A DNA stretch of 64,000 nt from contig JAVHZZ010000002.1 in NCBI GenBank assembly GCA_036250195.1, positions 370,087,124-370,151,123 on the forward strand, written 5' to 3'. Position numbers and translations under genes: made by a program. Origin of the DNA: Mixophyes australis. Its lineage: Eukaryota; Chordata; Amphibia; Anura; Limnodynastidae. Of this stretch, positions 34,826 to 48,360 are shown in pieces (the first letter of the stretch is position 1; the number at the start of each line of letters is the position of its first letter). The notes beneath the pieces were generated by a model. The model was not told the DNA's origin. It ran no database searches and saw only the letters and a program-made list of their open reading frames with translations.

Positions 34826-35022
34826 CAAAAAAATTAATAATGAAACCCTGCTGATAGCCAAAAACATTACTGCCAGGATCTGTCTGAAACTGGATGATGA
34901 CATCCGCCATTGACGTATAGATTTTGAAGTGATTGTGTGTCCCTGTATACCGACCCAGGACACGGGCCGTCAAGTCATCGCCATCATAAAATGTGAGAAT
35001 GTCACTATTGCCGATGTGCAGT
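34826..35022 (-). CDS. sez6l2: sez6l2-like exon: CUB domain 3, second half
   Basis: This 197-nt exon, phase 2 to phase 1, completes CUB3. It encodes LHIGNSDILTFYDGDDLTAR, then a segment containing SMADVIIQFQTDPGSN, then GYQQGFIINFF. The YDGDD loop is acidic, as in calcium-binding CUB domains, but calcium binding is only an inference. The donor follows a T-run (TTTTTTTG then gtaagt). A 1.98-kb intron leads to Sushi3. Confidence 0.95.
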
Positions 35023-35582
35023 CTATAGGTAGAATGAGGAAAAGAGAAATTAAGGATAACATGAAACAAGACATGTGCTAGAACTTATCAGAACAAGTAT
35101 CACAGAACACATATTTGTACATTAAAAATGTTGAAATATTTTCCTGTATACCATTTAAACACCTTTCCAAAACACTTATGTAAGTAGCACTTTTCAGTTT
35201 ATTTTTGTTTATTTTTTTAATCTGCAAATAATGAATTAAAAACTACATAAGAGCCTACTGGTTCACAATAATAATACTGTCTTTAACAATCTGTGCAACT
35301 GTTTTGCAAGCCACTGTATATCCCATGGGCTGGACCTATAGAATATCACCTGTCCGGCCCTGCTAAGTGGCTGATCGAACTGAGGACATTCATAGTCCCT
35401 TGTTTTGAAAAATAATTGGAGGAGGAATTAGTGGGGCAGCCCAGGTATTGCTAGACTACCCTACTCTGGGACCAGCCACATTATTCCATCCTCTTATCTC
35501 CCTTCCTCCTTCACCTTCCCCACTCGGTATCCGTCGAGTCTCATCTGGGAAGAAGAGCTCTATACTGAGCCAGTAAGTGTGT

Positions 35583-36110
35583 TGGGGGTTAACAATCTAT
35601 AGTAGATAATGGGGGGGGGGGGGGCGATGTTAATAATATGTGGGGTTTGGAGTGGTGGGGTTAATGTTATGTGTGGACTGGTTGGGGGGCTAATGTTATG
35701 TGGGGACTGGTGCATGGGGGGGGTAATGTTATGTTAGGCTGATGTGGGTAAGTTTATGGTATATGGGCACTGGTGTTGGGGGGATTCATGTTATGTGGGG
35801 TCTGGTGTGTTTGTCGGGGTTTAATGTTATATACTGACTGGTGTGGTGGGCCAATGTTATGTGAGGACTGGTTTGTGGGCAGTTAATGTTAAGTTTGGAC
35901 TGGTGTGTGAGTGTAATGTTATGAGAGGAGTGGAGTGTGGGGGAATAATCTTATGTGGGGACTGGTGTGTGCGTGTGTGGTGTTCATGTTATGTGGAGAA
36001 AGGTGTGGGGGGTTAATGTTATGTAGGGACTGGTGTGTGGAGAGTGTCAATGTCATGTAGGGACTGGTGTGTGTGTGTGGGCGGCTAAATTTTATGTGGG
36101 TACTTGGAGA
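35583..36110. repeat. G-rich minisatellite, about 30-45 bp units
   Basis: The degenerate unit is gggttaatgttatgtgggga followed by ctggtgtgtggg, repeated more than ten times with variable length. It includes a poly-G run near 35612-35623. It is comparable in style to the 9.3-9.6 kb array. Confidence 0.8.
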
Positions 36111-36198
36111 GCAGGGCCAGCATGTAGCTCTAAGCATTCCAGGAGGGCAAGATGATTCTTTGGTGACCCAAGGAACAGACTGGGCCAGGGGTTAGGGT

Positions 36199-36243
36199 GG
36201 AGGCCGGATTACAGGTCTGGATCAGACCTGTAATCCGGCCTCC
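36199..36243. repeat. Perfect 21-bp inverted repeat with 3-nt loop
   Basis: The left arm is ggaggccggattacaggtct plus g; the right arm is its exact complement, separated by gat. It lies just right of the minisatellite. Confidence 0.9.
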
Positions 36244-36249
36244 CTCTCA

Positions 36250-37880
36250 TCTTCCTCAATCCTCTATCTCCCTTGCTTAGTATCTGCTGAGTCTTCATGG
36301 CTGGATCACTTCCAGAAGGCAGAGCATTATGCAGAACTGATAAATGTGTGGGTTGGCTTATTACTATACTGTGGGGAATGGGTGGTGTTGTGTGGGGCTA
36401 TTAATGTAAAGTGCAGTTGGTAGGGGCTATTAACATATTTTAAGGGCTACTAATGCAATGTGAGATCTTTGTATTTAATGTGTATGCTATTTAATGTTAT
36501 TTAATGCACTATATAAATAAATGATAATGATGATAGGTGCTATTGATTTAATGTTGCATTTGTAGAGTCTGAGACTGTACAAGTTTTGGGATTGCATAGC
36601 TGTCATAGAGTTCGAGGGGACAACAAGGACATAAGACGTGTAAGGGATCTGGGAAGTTGTAAAGCAGAGGACTGTCTCAGGTTAGGACTTCCAGCTTTTG
36701 GACATGGTGGTAAGAGAAGTAAGGTGCCCATGGTACCACAGCACCATAGGCTATTGAGGAAGTCTATACACAGGTATATAGCCATAATGGACAACTGCTT
36801 GGAATTAATGGATAAGACTACATTGTATACTGAAGTCTTCTAGTAAAATATGCAATGTGAAAGTTCTTATGGGCATATGACATCCAATTAACAGTAACAC
36901 AGCCACATGTACATGTCCACCATAGTAGGAAGCTTCTATATGTCCATTGTGGCCCTCATCTGTAAAAACAACAGTGGCCCAGGATGCATCTTCCTCACTG
37001 CCCCCCTTGCCAGCCCTCATCTGGATAGTTGGGAGTTTGAGCAAGGGATGGCATCATCTCCTGAGCACTGTAACATACAACAAGCCCTCCCACTCCAGCT
37101 GTGGTGTGGCTGGGATTGGCCAGACACTGACTATGCCCAGTATGTGCTGAGTTCTATGACAGAGAAGGTGATTGAGATTGGGATTCCTCTTTCACAGAGA
37201 CCTAGGCTATGATCTGAGCTGGCTCAAGTTACTAAGCTTGTTATTGGGCTGAAAGTCTTCCCTTTAGTAGCAATATTATATTTCATATATTTCCAAGCCA
37301 GTTCAGATAATAAACTTCTTGTTTTCCACTGCATTTTATGCTTATTCAGCTGATTCTTCTTAACATTTGAGCCAAGCAGTTAAACCCTCTGTTGTCAATA
37401 AGTACAGGTCTACAGTCTATAATGCCTTTATACCAAAACTGTGTGCAAATAATAACACTTGTCTCCTAACAGAGGCTGTGTTCCCACATCTTTTAGGCCT
37501 GACTTAGAGTTGGATGTGATTCCAAGTGTCTTGCGTAAAATTCTGCTTTGGTTTACTGCGCATGAGCAGTATAACAGCATAGAATTTAGACTATGATTAA
37601 GTGGCACTTGCTGCTTGTGGCCCCCTATGCCTGGAGAGGTGGTTCGCGGTGTGTGTGTAAGTACAACTAAAGTACAGAAGATCCATGCACACATAAGTGG
37701 GTCACTCACTCTGGAAGTACCACTTAGCAGGTCCTACTCAAGCCATGGTGTAAACCCAATTATGAAACACATGTGCTAAAGATGATGCACTTCAGGACAT
37801 ATCTTTACAAGGTTAAAAAAAGATTAATTAATTTAAATTATATTAGTTAATTCAAAATGAAAAAGACACATTTAAATCAG
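36250..37880. other. Intronic DNA, no gene seen
   Basis: A weak L2-type tail (cactatataaataaatgata) lies near 36510. A lone MITE end (ggcctgacttagagttgg) lies near 37496. No exon. Confidence 0.4.
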
Positions 37881-37889
37881 CGGCACGGA

Positions 37890-38310
37890 CACTTATAGCC
37901 TGGGCTGGGTACAAACAGCATGGGGTCCTCCCACAAAAACCTCATCCACCACCAGTCTTTGCCAGATTAAGCTGGTTACACTATAAACCAGAATACCCTC
38001 TATAATAGTAGGACCCAACCTTGGCCAGCATGGGGCTGATTTTCATAAGGAAATAGAGACTGCCACAAATCCCCCCCCCCTTCCTAGGGAAAACCAGTCC
38101 TGTGCTGATAGCACTGGGTCTCTTCCCCACCAGGCCCTGTGGTGATTGGGGTAATTAATGACAGTAGACAATTAGTCCTGGCATCAATTAATTGTTTGAC
38201 TATGTTGGAGCTTGCCCATGGCAGCCAGAGCATGTTGGTAATTGGAGAACTAAAAGCGCCTTCTTGGACTTGTAGTACCACATAGGAAAGCAACAGTAAA
38301 TAATTACATA
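37890..38310. mobile_element. Diverged relative of the 15-16 kb element
   Basis: It shares the order cctagggaaaaccagtcctg, gtgctgatagcactgggtct, a tgg..ggtaattaatgaca-like block and a catgttgg..ttggagaact..acttgtagtacc block with 15200-15560. The boundaries are unknown. Confidence 0.4.
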
Positions 38311-38433
38311 CATCGTAAGAAAAATATTAATAGAAATAGGACTCTCCCATTCCCTCTCTAACACCGGTGCATGCCAGCACTTGTACTGCTGCCACAGTAG
38401 ACACTAGATTGTAACTTTATTAACCTAGTACCC

Positions 38434-38763
38434 CATACTTACCAACTTTCTGTTGGTGAAATCCGGGAGCCTGCAGAGGAGGTGGGCGTGACGGGGGGGG
38501 GGGGGGCGGGGCTCCAAGTGACGTCATTTTGGACCTGCCCCCATGACGTGATGACGCAAAATGCGTCATTTGACAGCGGGGGGCGGGGCCAAACGCCGCG
38601 ATTCACCGGGAATCGCGGCGTTTGGGACTTAATTCTGCCCACTTCACTAGGAAGTGGGCAGAATTATCCAGATGCGGGGGATTGCCACACTCGCCCGGGA
38701 GCCCGGGAGACTCTCGCAAAATGCGGGAGTCTCCCGCAAAATGCGGGAGAGTTGGCAAGTCTG
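38434..38763. mobile_element. hAT-type element, 330 bp, TSD TAGTACCC
   Basis: The ends are CATACTTACCAACTTTC and the inverted gagagttggcaagtctg. The flanks TAGTACCC at 38426-38433 and 38764-38771 are identical. Inside are a G-run with ggggcggggc, two strong hairpins (aaacgccgcgatt..aatcgcggcgttt and aattctgcccacttc..gaagtgggcagaatt) and a direct repeat of cgcaaaatgcgggag. Confidence 0.85.
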
Positions 38764-40240
38764 TAGTACCCACCACCCTTGGGTACCATGATGGGCCCGA
38801 AGCTAAGCAGCTTCCTACCCCAGAGGAGCAGGCCTTATGCTGCCTATGCACTGGCCTATTAGTGAGGGGCGGGAAGTATTTGCAAATGTATTTCATAATT
38901 TATTTATTTTTAACAATACTGACATGAAAGATAGCTCAAACAGCATTCAGTCAGAGGCAGGTCTATAAAATCTCCTCTCTGTAATGCGGTTTGTCGCACA
39001 AACTGCACGTTTGTAAATACCATGGTTTTTGTATACCTGCCATGTCGAGAAGTCGGGATGGTGGTTTCAAACTGTGCAGTTTGTAAACCATGTAAGTTTA
39101 CGGTCAGTTTGGCCTTCGAAACATTGCAAGGTTTGCAAACTGCACATACAACCGTTAAAAAAAGCGCGCTTTTACAAAGCCGCACTTTTAAACATTTGCG
39201 CCATAATCTTATTGTATGACATGTTAGCAGATTCTACCATTCTGCATTAAACAAAACAGAAACTGCTTTTGTACTGTGAGTCTTTCTGTTTTCCATAGTT
39301 TTATGCAAACTGGTCCATGTGCTTTAAATTCTGGGTTATTATATTATCTCTATTTACTTGTGCATTTTTATGTACGTACATTTTCTTTTTAACAACTGAA
39401 ATATGCTTTCTAATAAAATAGTAACAAATACGTCTCTATGTGTGCAGTAATAACATGCTGATAATTTAATAATAACACAATTATTTGGTTGACTTTGCAT
39501 TATGGTTTTCAAGAAAAGCGGGGAGAAAAGAAAAGATATACAGCATAAGAATTACTATAGAGAAAATAGGATAAAATGTAATTAAACCTATGTTTCTCTA
39601 AACTCCCTCGTTTGTACAATCGTGGATGATGTAAAAAGCTATCTAATAAGTGTAAATTGGCACGCCACATCGAGCGCGTCACTAGCCGGGATCAGAGCTT
39701 TCTGTACAAGCAGCGATATGGTAGCAGCTACATTGGTTTCTGAGTGTGGAGCAGAAGATTAATTTTGCTGACAGCCACTGGTGGAAAAACAGAGCAAGAT
39801 CGTTTATTACGATCATATGTTTTGAAATGACAACTCCAGGCAATAGAGAGAAAAAGGGAGATATGCAAATGAAAATATATTAATTAACCAGCAGAGCAAG
39901 AAAGTAAATTAATAATCTCCTTGAAACCTTCTACATTTCCTCAACATCCATTCCCTAGAAGGAACCAGGCACACAGGGCCAAGGAGCGTTGCCTGAGAAC
40001 ATCCGTATTAATCATCAGTCAATGCTGATAAAATACCTTACACTATTGTCGCAAACTTATGTTTCCCAGCATTCGTGATTAATTTCTCTGACTGATCCTG
40101 CTTACCCCAACATGCCGAGCGAGTGACATTCTACAACCCTGATACTTAAGCAATAATAGGGAGGAACAGGAATTTCTACTCATTGGATTTAATCTCATTC
40201 AAAAGTTTGTGTGGTGGGGTTGGGTATACATTATACTGGT
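38764..40240. other. Intronic DNA, no gene seen
   Basis: No exon or bounded element. Around 38980-39190 there are repeated tttgtaaa/caaactgcac motifs in both orientations, probably from an old element. Confidence 0.4.
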
Positions 40241-40668
40241 GCTTGAAATGCCGACGCCCGGTATAAAGACAAAGTAATGCTGTTAGCAGGAATTTCGTTA
40301 TATAAAAAAAGCCTACTTACTATAATGAACACAGAGCAGATGAACTCTAATCCTAACCCCAACCCTATTCCTAATCCTAACTCTAATCCTATTCCTAACC
40401 TTAAAACTAACCCTCACCCTTGGATTAGTTTCTCGAGGCGACGGGTCCTGGCATTGCCGCTTTAAAAATGAAAGTATGAGTGTCTGCATTACAAGTGACG
40501 GCAATTTGGCGCACCGCCATTTCCTACTATCGGAATGTATAGCAGCCGTGCAGGAGTGTTATCGGTTATCTGCTCTGTCTTCATTATAGTAAGTAGGCCT
40601 TTTTTATATATCGGAATTGCTGCAATCGGAATTATTTGGTCGTTAAACCGGGTGTCGGCATTCCAAGC
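40241..40668. mobile_element. Palindromic element with internal telomere-like repeats
   Basis: About 100-bp inverted arms: gcttgaaatgccgacgcccg on the left pairs with gggtgtcggcattccaagc on the right, and further in, gcctacttactataatgaac pairs with cattatagtaagtaggc and gagcagat with atctgctc. The centre holds the degenerate (CCTAAC)n array at 40348-40415. The exact ends and target duplication are unclear. Confidence 0.6.
40348..40415 (+). repeat. Degenerate telomere-like (CCTAAY)n array
   Basis: Runs of aatcctaaccccaaccctat, tcctaatcctaactctaatc and tcctaaccttaaaac show a 6-bp period close to the vertebrate telomere repeat, interstitial and imperfect. Confidence 0.75.
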
Positions 40669-41272
40669 AACGGCATAACAACTACCACTGATGTGGTGTG
40701 TATACACTATACATGTATTGTGGCAAAGAGGCATATTTGTCACAGTTCCCCTAGAAGTAAATAGGTAAAAACACAGCTAGTCTGCAGCAGCAGGCTGCTG
40801 ACAGGGTTACATTTACCCTGGGATCCTCTTTCAGCACATACACACACAGATGTTCCACATGGATGTAATTGGTTTGTTTTGCTGTGATTTGTTTGTAGTG
40901 CTTGGGTGGAGGATAAAGACACGGACTATATTAAAATTACATAAAACCACTTACAAATAGACTGAAATATACTATGGATTGCTATTTGTTCTAGAATAAG
41001 ATAAACAATAGGTAAACAATATATTGCATTTTAATGTAAGCCTTAGATGTAGTCTTACTGTTCACTTTTTTATACTTCCAGTACTAATGCCATCTACTGT
41101 CCGAAGTTAATGATGTGTCTGTAATTATTTCTTGAACACTTGAGAAGCTATAAAAAGTCTGCCAAGTGGGAAACTCATTGGAGACTCTCTGTTGGGTGAA
41201 GAAATATCAAGCCCCAGTGTCCTTTCACATAAGTCCATTTTTTGCTTATTATAAATAACACAGCATCACTTA

Positions 41273-41593
<321 letters not shown>

Positions 41594-41597
41594 TTAC

Positions 41598-41792
41598 CTC
41601 TGCAAGCAGGTTCTGTCTCATTCCATTGAGGGTCTCCGGACTCTTGGCACTCAATGATAATAGACCCTTGTTCCAATGTATATCCAGGATCACAAGTGAA
41701 CTCGACCACCGTTCCCACAGTGAAGGAAGGGTCACTGCTTGTGAAGTTGCCATATTTAACAAAAGGTTCATAACAGTGACCTTGTTCATAGG
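41598..41792 (-). CDS. sez6l2: sez6l2-like exon: Sushi/CCP domain 2
   Basis: This 195-nt symmetric phase-1 exon encodes one Sushi module. Its cysteines lie in GHCYEPF, FTCDPGY, IECQES and PACR, and the conserved Trp is in QWNETEP. NFT and NET are glycosylation sequons. The sequence GHCYEPFVKYGNF is characteristic of the SEZ6 family. The acceptor tract is a long T-run ending ctacag and the donor is gtaagag. It is separated from the CUB3 exon by a 185-bp intron. Confidence 0.95.
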
Positions 41793-42421
41793 CTGTAGAG
41801 AAAAAAAAATGAATGACTAATTTTTTTACTTAATTTGCTGCATCTCACAAGCTTCGCATATCTGATTATCTTCACATATGTTTGGAATAATCATGCTGGA
41901 GGCCATTGTTGAAGCTAAGAAAGCAAGTTAGAGTAGCCACGGAATAAGCTAACATAAAACAATAGACGGAGATAAAAATAAGTGGAGAAAAGGTTTGTGT
42001 GATACACAATACAAGTGGTTTGATTACCCATCAAGCATAATTTCAGAAAGAATAAAACAACATGATATAAAAAGTAAAAGCGTATAAAGAAAATAAAACA
42101 AATCAAGGTACATAGAATAATTTAGACAAATAATGAAAATAGAAGCATAAAGGAAACTGCAACTATCAGGCGTGTTTCAAGGTTGTTGAAAAAACCACCA
42201 CAACTGAACTCACCATATTTGCCTTCACTCCTACCATATACCTTATACAGTATAAAATACCGAGTGACATTAATGAGAAGTTTGTTTGTTTATTGTGACT
42301 GTACTGGAGCTGGAATCATGTAACAAGTATATAAAATAAAATTGTATAAATCAATATAAAAATAATTTAAAAAGCAGATAAATCAAGAGGACAAGAGAAC
42401 AGACCATAAAGATAACATTAC

Positions 42422-42588
42422 CTTGATAACGCAGGGCCACCCCAGTAGAGCTGCCACTGCTATCAGTTGTTAGTTCTATGAAAACATTTCGGCCAGTGCT
42501 GAGCAGACCTTCAATTGGAAGATATTCCACCTCGTAGGAGTCGTAGACAGGTGGGGAGTCGATGGTATTTCCATCTCGGATAATAAGC
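42422..42588 (-). CDS. sez6l2: sez6l2-like exon: CUB domain 2, second half
   Basis: This 167-nt exon, phase 2 to phase 1, completes CUB2. It encodes LIIRDGN, then PPVYDSYEVEYLPIEGLLS, then a Ser-rich ELTTDSSGSSTGVALRYQ segment that closes the beta-sandwich. The stretch is very close to mammalian SEZ6L2, which supports the paralogue call. Splice sites are gtag acceptor and gtaatg donor. The next exon is 629 bp downstream. Confidence 0.95.
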
Positions 42589-42821
42589 CTACAAAACAAA
42601 CATATGAAAATATCACAAAGTCAATTTGTGCTCCCAAGGCAGCAGGCCATCAAAATGGTTGAGGGATTTAAAACTGATGATGGAAATTTGATCTTATTTA
42701 AAACAAGCAGAATGAAAGTACATGGTATAGAACTTTGGGCTATTAGAGAGTTAATGTATCACAAAGAAGCTGCTTTTCCTGCTGTCATGATAGAAGAGGG
42801 TATGTCTGATTAACACAATTA

Positions 42822-44029
<1,208 letters not shown>

Positions 44030-44715
44030 AGTATGGAAAATTCCCTGGCGCTCCACAAATGAAAAGAAATCTGTAGGATGGTATAAATATTAAACTTTAT
44101 ATCGCAGATAAAAAAGCTGAAATTGCTCTGGCCAGTGTCTAACAGCATAAATAAGCAAACATAGGAAACTGGATAAACAAAAATTACACAAGTACAGATG
44201 TAGCTCACAGATAATACAAATTATCACACTATAATTGTGTGGGAATACACCTCGATATCCCAGTTTTGATATGAACATCTAGCGGAGATGTCTATAATAT
44301 ATGGGGATATTTCTCATTAGGTATATCGCCAGTCCAACAGTTATAATAAAGCTCTGAGAGTAACTCACAGTTTGTTGGGTAATGTACCTATTCTGTTCTG
44401 TCGATGGTTAAGACTGTGCTCCTTCCGATCCTCTGTTTGTTGAGAGAGAGCAGTTGGCTTTCGGACTTCCCCACTACATGTTGCTTCTAAGTTGACGCCT
44501 GTGCACAGGATCGTAGTTCTCCCGGATGCAGGTAATTCTCACAGCCGGCTGTGGGATCCGCTCTGAGGACTTTATGATGTAGTCTGATAAGTGCTCCTTA
44601 ATGTGAAAAACGCCAACACCGAGTGATACAAGAGTTGGTGTTAGGAGAAATAAATGAGCAAAAGAACTTTGATAGTGTCTATAACCAACGCGTTTCACCT
44701 TAAACAAATTTCTCC
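44030..44715 (-). repeat. Interspersed repeat copy A (minus) of an inverted pair
   Basis: Reading the minus strand it runs from ttgtttaaggtgaaacgcgt through caccaactcttgtatcactc, catcgacagaacagaatagg, tatacctaatgagaaatatc and ggaatattc-free cagagcaatttcagcttttt to gaattttccatactatt. It is co-linear with copy B at 45147-46280 and keeps about 140 bp that copy B lacks. The family was not identified; the gtgaaaYgcgttgg motif is recurrent in such vertebrate repeats as I recall. Confidence 0.75.
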
Positions 44716-45146
44716 ATCTAGAATGACTATTGTTAGCCACCATTTTCTCCTATGTAGATATCATTAGATCATGACATATTCGTTGCTCCCTTAAGCAATC
44801 CTTCCACCAATTCTTATATATGTATATCTTTCTATAGTGCATTCTGATATACAGGTATACTCCCTTGATTACTCTAGGATCCTACTCTCTATTTCCACCT
44901 GCATATCACTGTGTATCCATTCGAACATTCCTTTATTTTGTGCGAGTTCCGTTATATACCATGCATATTTATGTAGGTTTGCACAGGAAAGAGACTAACT
45001 ATTTTACCATGTGTTTATGAACATCAATTGGACTGCCATACAGACTAACTCCTCCCCGTGTTAATATGCAACCAATCAAGGGCTGGAAGGAGGGATATTT
45101 AAACTCATGATATGCATTATACATTCAGACTCTTTTATCCCTGAGG

Positions 45147-46280
45147 AAGCCTTGTTTAAGGTGAAATGCGTTGGTTATAGACAATATCAAAGTTCTCTTG
45201 CTCATTTATTTTTCATAACACCAACTCTTGTATCACTTGGTGTTGGCGTTTTTCACATTAAGGAGCACTTATCAGACTTATCTCGACAAACAGAGGATCA
45301 GAAGGAGTACCGTCTTAACCATCGACAAGACGGAATAGGTACATTCCCCAACGAACTGTGAGTTACTCTTAGGGGTATATTTAAGAAATAACGGTATTGC
45401 ACTATCGTGCACTTACCGTGTAATTTAGTCCACGATGTGTCCAACTCAAATTTATTAACGGCGCATCGCAGCAGATATCACTGATATCTGCTGCTTTTCA
45501 CTCCTGATCGTTTTTGCGAGCAGTCACCATACAACAGTATGGTGACTGCTCTGGCCGCAATTTAGCAAGTCCCGAAAAAATCTTTTTTTCGGGAACTTGT
45601 TGTGTGAAGCTTGCGTACATCATCCGAAATGCTGCTAAAACTTGTGTTCTTCGTTATGTCCAGCTCTGCTCCGTAGAGCAGAGCTGGACAGCGCATGGGC
45701 AGGGAGTGATCTTGCGATCCATCCCTGTCACAGCCTCAAGCTCTCCGGACTGCACATGCGCAGTTGCATGAAGAACTGAAATGAAAGTACACCGAAGAGG
45801 AGGAGATCGGAAGACAGCGCGACCGAAGAGCCAGTGGTGAGTATGTTTTTTTATTTATCACAGAAACAGCAGTTTTTTGGAACTGCTGTTTCTGTGATCC
45901 ATTTTTCATAAATTTGAGAAATACATCAATCCTTATCCATGCAATAAGGATTGATAACTATTTCTCACTTTCCCCGATACATGATAAATGTGCCCCTTAG
46001 AGCTTTATTATAACTTTTGGATTGGCGATATACCTAATGAGAAATATCCCCATATATTATAGATATCTCTGCTAGATGTTCATATCAAGACTGGGATATC
46101 AAGGTGTATTCCCACACAATTGTAGTGTGAGAATTTGTATTATCTGTGAGCTACATCTGTACTTGTGTAACTTTTGTTTATCCAGCTTCCTATGTTTGCT
46201 TATTTATGCTGTTAGACTCTGGCCAGAGCAATTTCCGCTTTTTAATTTGCGGAGCACCAGGGAATTTTCCACACTATGTA
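45147..46280 (+). repeat. Interspersed repeat copy B (plus), interrupted
   Basis: The same repeat as copy A in the opposite orientation, beginning gccttgtttaaggtgaaatg. It is interrupted by the element 45372-45996. Relative to A it lacks the segment between atcagac and acaaacagagg. Homology with A stops near ttttccacactat. Confidence 0.75.
45372..45996. mobile_element. 625-bp hairpin-chain MITE, TSD TTA
   Basis: The ends are GGGGTATATTTAAG and the inverted ataaatgtgcccc, flanked by TTA at 45369-45371 and 45997-45999. The empty site is visible in copy A (gttactctcagagc), confirming the borders. It holds six short hairpins at 45468-45494, 45518-45551, 45566-45599, 45658-45689, 45857-45898 and 45925-45955. 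No coding region. Confidence 0.85.
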
Positions 46281-48025
46281 TTTTTGAATGGTAGGGAGAC
46301 CATTCACATCCCTAAAGAGAGCACTCAAACACACTATTGTTTCTGTACTTTAAGATAGACAGAGCTTGGTTTACATCATATATTACAGGTAATTAAATGC
46401 TTACGCCCTATTGCTCACTGGAACAATACAGCCAATCAAGACAAGCTTTGTTATTCTGACCCTTGACAATTATTCTTCTGGGATGATGCAGTATTTGACC
46501 GAATTCTAAAATTGCAGATATGATAGATCCTAAGTTATATTTATATCAATTCTTCCCCAGAACGTTGTATAATAGTGTAAGAAGAAACCAGTGTTTTCAG
46601 TTTTCCGTTTAATTTCAATAAATTGAAAGGAACTAATTAGCAATTAAACAGGTTATGCCAGAACTCTATGAGAGTTGCCGTCTAACAGGCTTAATACAAG
46701 AAGCAGCAGCTCGCCAGCAATGGTAAACAGTGAAAGCTTTAACGTAGGTAGATTGGGTTTACTAATGCATGTCAAACAGCAGCTTCTTGCCGTATATATA
46801 GAAAAAACATTTTATAAATATATAGGAAAATAAGTATAATTTATTATTATTTTATCAATATTATAAGTATTATTATAATTACCATTTCTTTACACAATGC
46901 CAATTGTAATACACAACACTGCACAGGGAATATATAACGGAGATGGGAACCATAATATGTACAATTATAGGATTTGGTCACATACTGAATCATGCCAGAA
47001 TGAGGAGTAACAGACACATCTCAATTATAATATGCATATTAGGTAATTAAATATGAAGGGCCATTGATGTTAATTTCAACAAGCCCATATCTAGCAAGGT
47101 ATCCAGACATTTCCAAATCAGGTGCTTAGTATTTGTTACAATAATTCTGATTTGACCAATATTCCTATCAACACAGGATGTGTCTTATCTAGTACACATA
47201 ATATAGACTTACAGAGGAAGGCTATTAAATATTTTGTACCTATAGGTAGATGCATAATCCCTACATCACATATGCAATCATATTTTATACTACCATAATT
47301 AGTGCTGACTATCAGCTGGTGCACTATAGCTCCACCCCCTCCCTGCAGCTCTGGGGCAGCTACGCCCAGCTTTTTTTTTTTGTCCAGGGTCTTGAAGAAA
47401 AAATGGGTGTGTGATGCTACGGAGGTGGCTGTGAGACCAAATGTATAGCTTTAAACAGAAATAAAAAATCTGGTTTGTGACTGAATAATGACAACGTTTT
47501 GGTATTTGACCTAAATCTTACAACTAATTCTGTCTTAATTCCCTGTGGACAGGATTTGACATCCTCAGCAAAGTCATAAATATATTTCTTGTTACTAGAT
47601 TACTAATACACAGTAAGATTGTGACACAAGGACAGTCAGTTTACTAAAAACTGAGGTTAAAACAAGGTTACAATTCAAATAACTTATACTATGTAATGAT
47701 TTTATTCTTTGTGGAGCCACGAGTCAAATAGGGTTAATTAGAGTAGCTGCCTTCCTTCCATCTATCCCCTTAATAATATGATAATGGCAACAGTGCTAAA
47801 TATATGAAGTCAAAGAGGAGTTCTGTGGCCATATAAAGACTCAAGGCTGCAGGCTGGGTGATATAATAGAGGTCATGGACCACCAAGGTGACTTCTAATA
47901 ACCTCATCTGTTTTACACTGACAAACTATTATAAATTCAATCATGGAACACTCTCAAAATGAGTGAACATTGCTGTTTACCAAATAGAAGTTATAATTTA
48001 CAGGAGTGACATCATTACACACCAT
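46281..48025. other. Intronic DNA, no gene seen
   Basis: AT-rich, no exon, no bounded repeat recognised. Confidence 0.45.
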
Positions 48026-48360
48026 GGGCCTGATTCATTAAGGATTTTAACTTGAGAAACTTCTTATTTCAGTCTCCTGGAGACAAAACCATGTTACAAT
48101 GCAAGGGGTGCAAATTAGTATTCTGTTTTGCACATAAGTTAAATACTGACTGTTATTTCATGTAGCTTACAAATATCAACTTTAAATTTCAGTGTACAAA
48201 TAAGCTATCAAGTATTTGTGTGCTACATGAAAAACCAGTCAGTATTTAACTTATGTGCAAAACAGAATACTAATTTGCACCCCTTGCATTGCAACATGGT
48301 TTTATCCAGGAGACTGAAATAAGAAGTTTCTCATGTTACAATCCTTAATGAATCAGGCCC
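48026..48360. mobile_element. Palindromic MITE, GGGCCTGATTCA family, TSD CAT
   Basis: The 335-bp element has near-perfect arms: GGGCCTGATTCATTAAGGA at the left, tccttaatgaatcaggccc at the right. The arms continue through agaaacttcttatttcagtc, accatgttacaatgcaaggg and tgcacataagttaaatactg and their complements. It is flanked by CAT on both sides (48023-48025, 48361-48363). It is the best-preserved member. Confidence 0.88.

Noticed and set aside
35919..36137. His/Thr/Ser-rich minus-strand frame
   Set aside because: It is the translation of a G-rich minisatellite.
38482..38927. Four overlapping frames of 67-101 codons on both strands
   Set aside because: They come from the GC-rich hairpins and direct repeats of the hAT-type element at 38434-38763.
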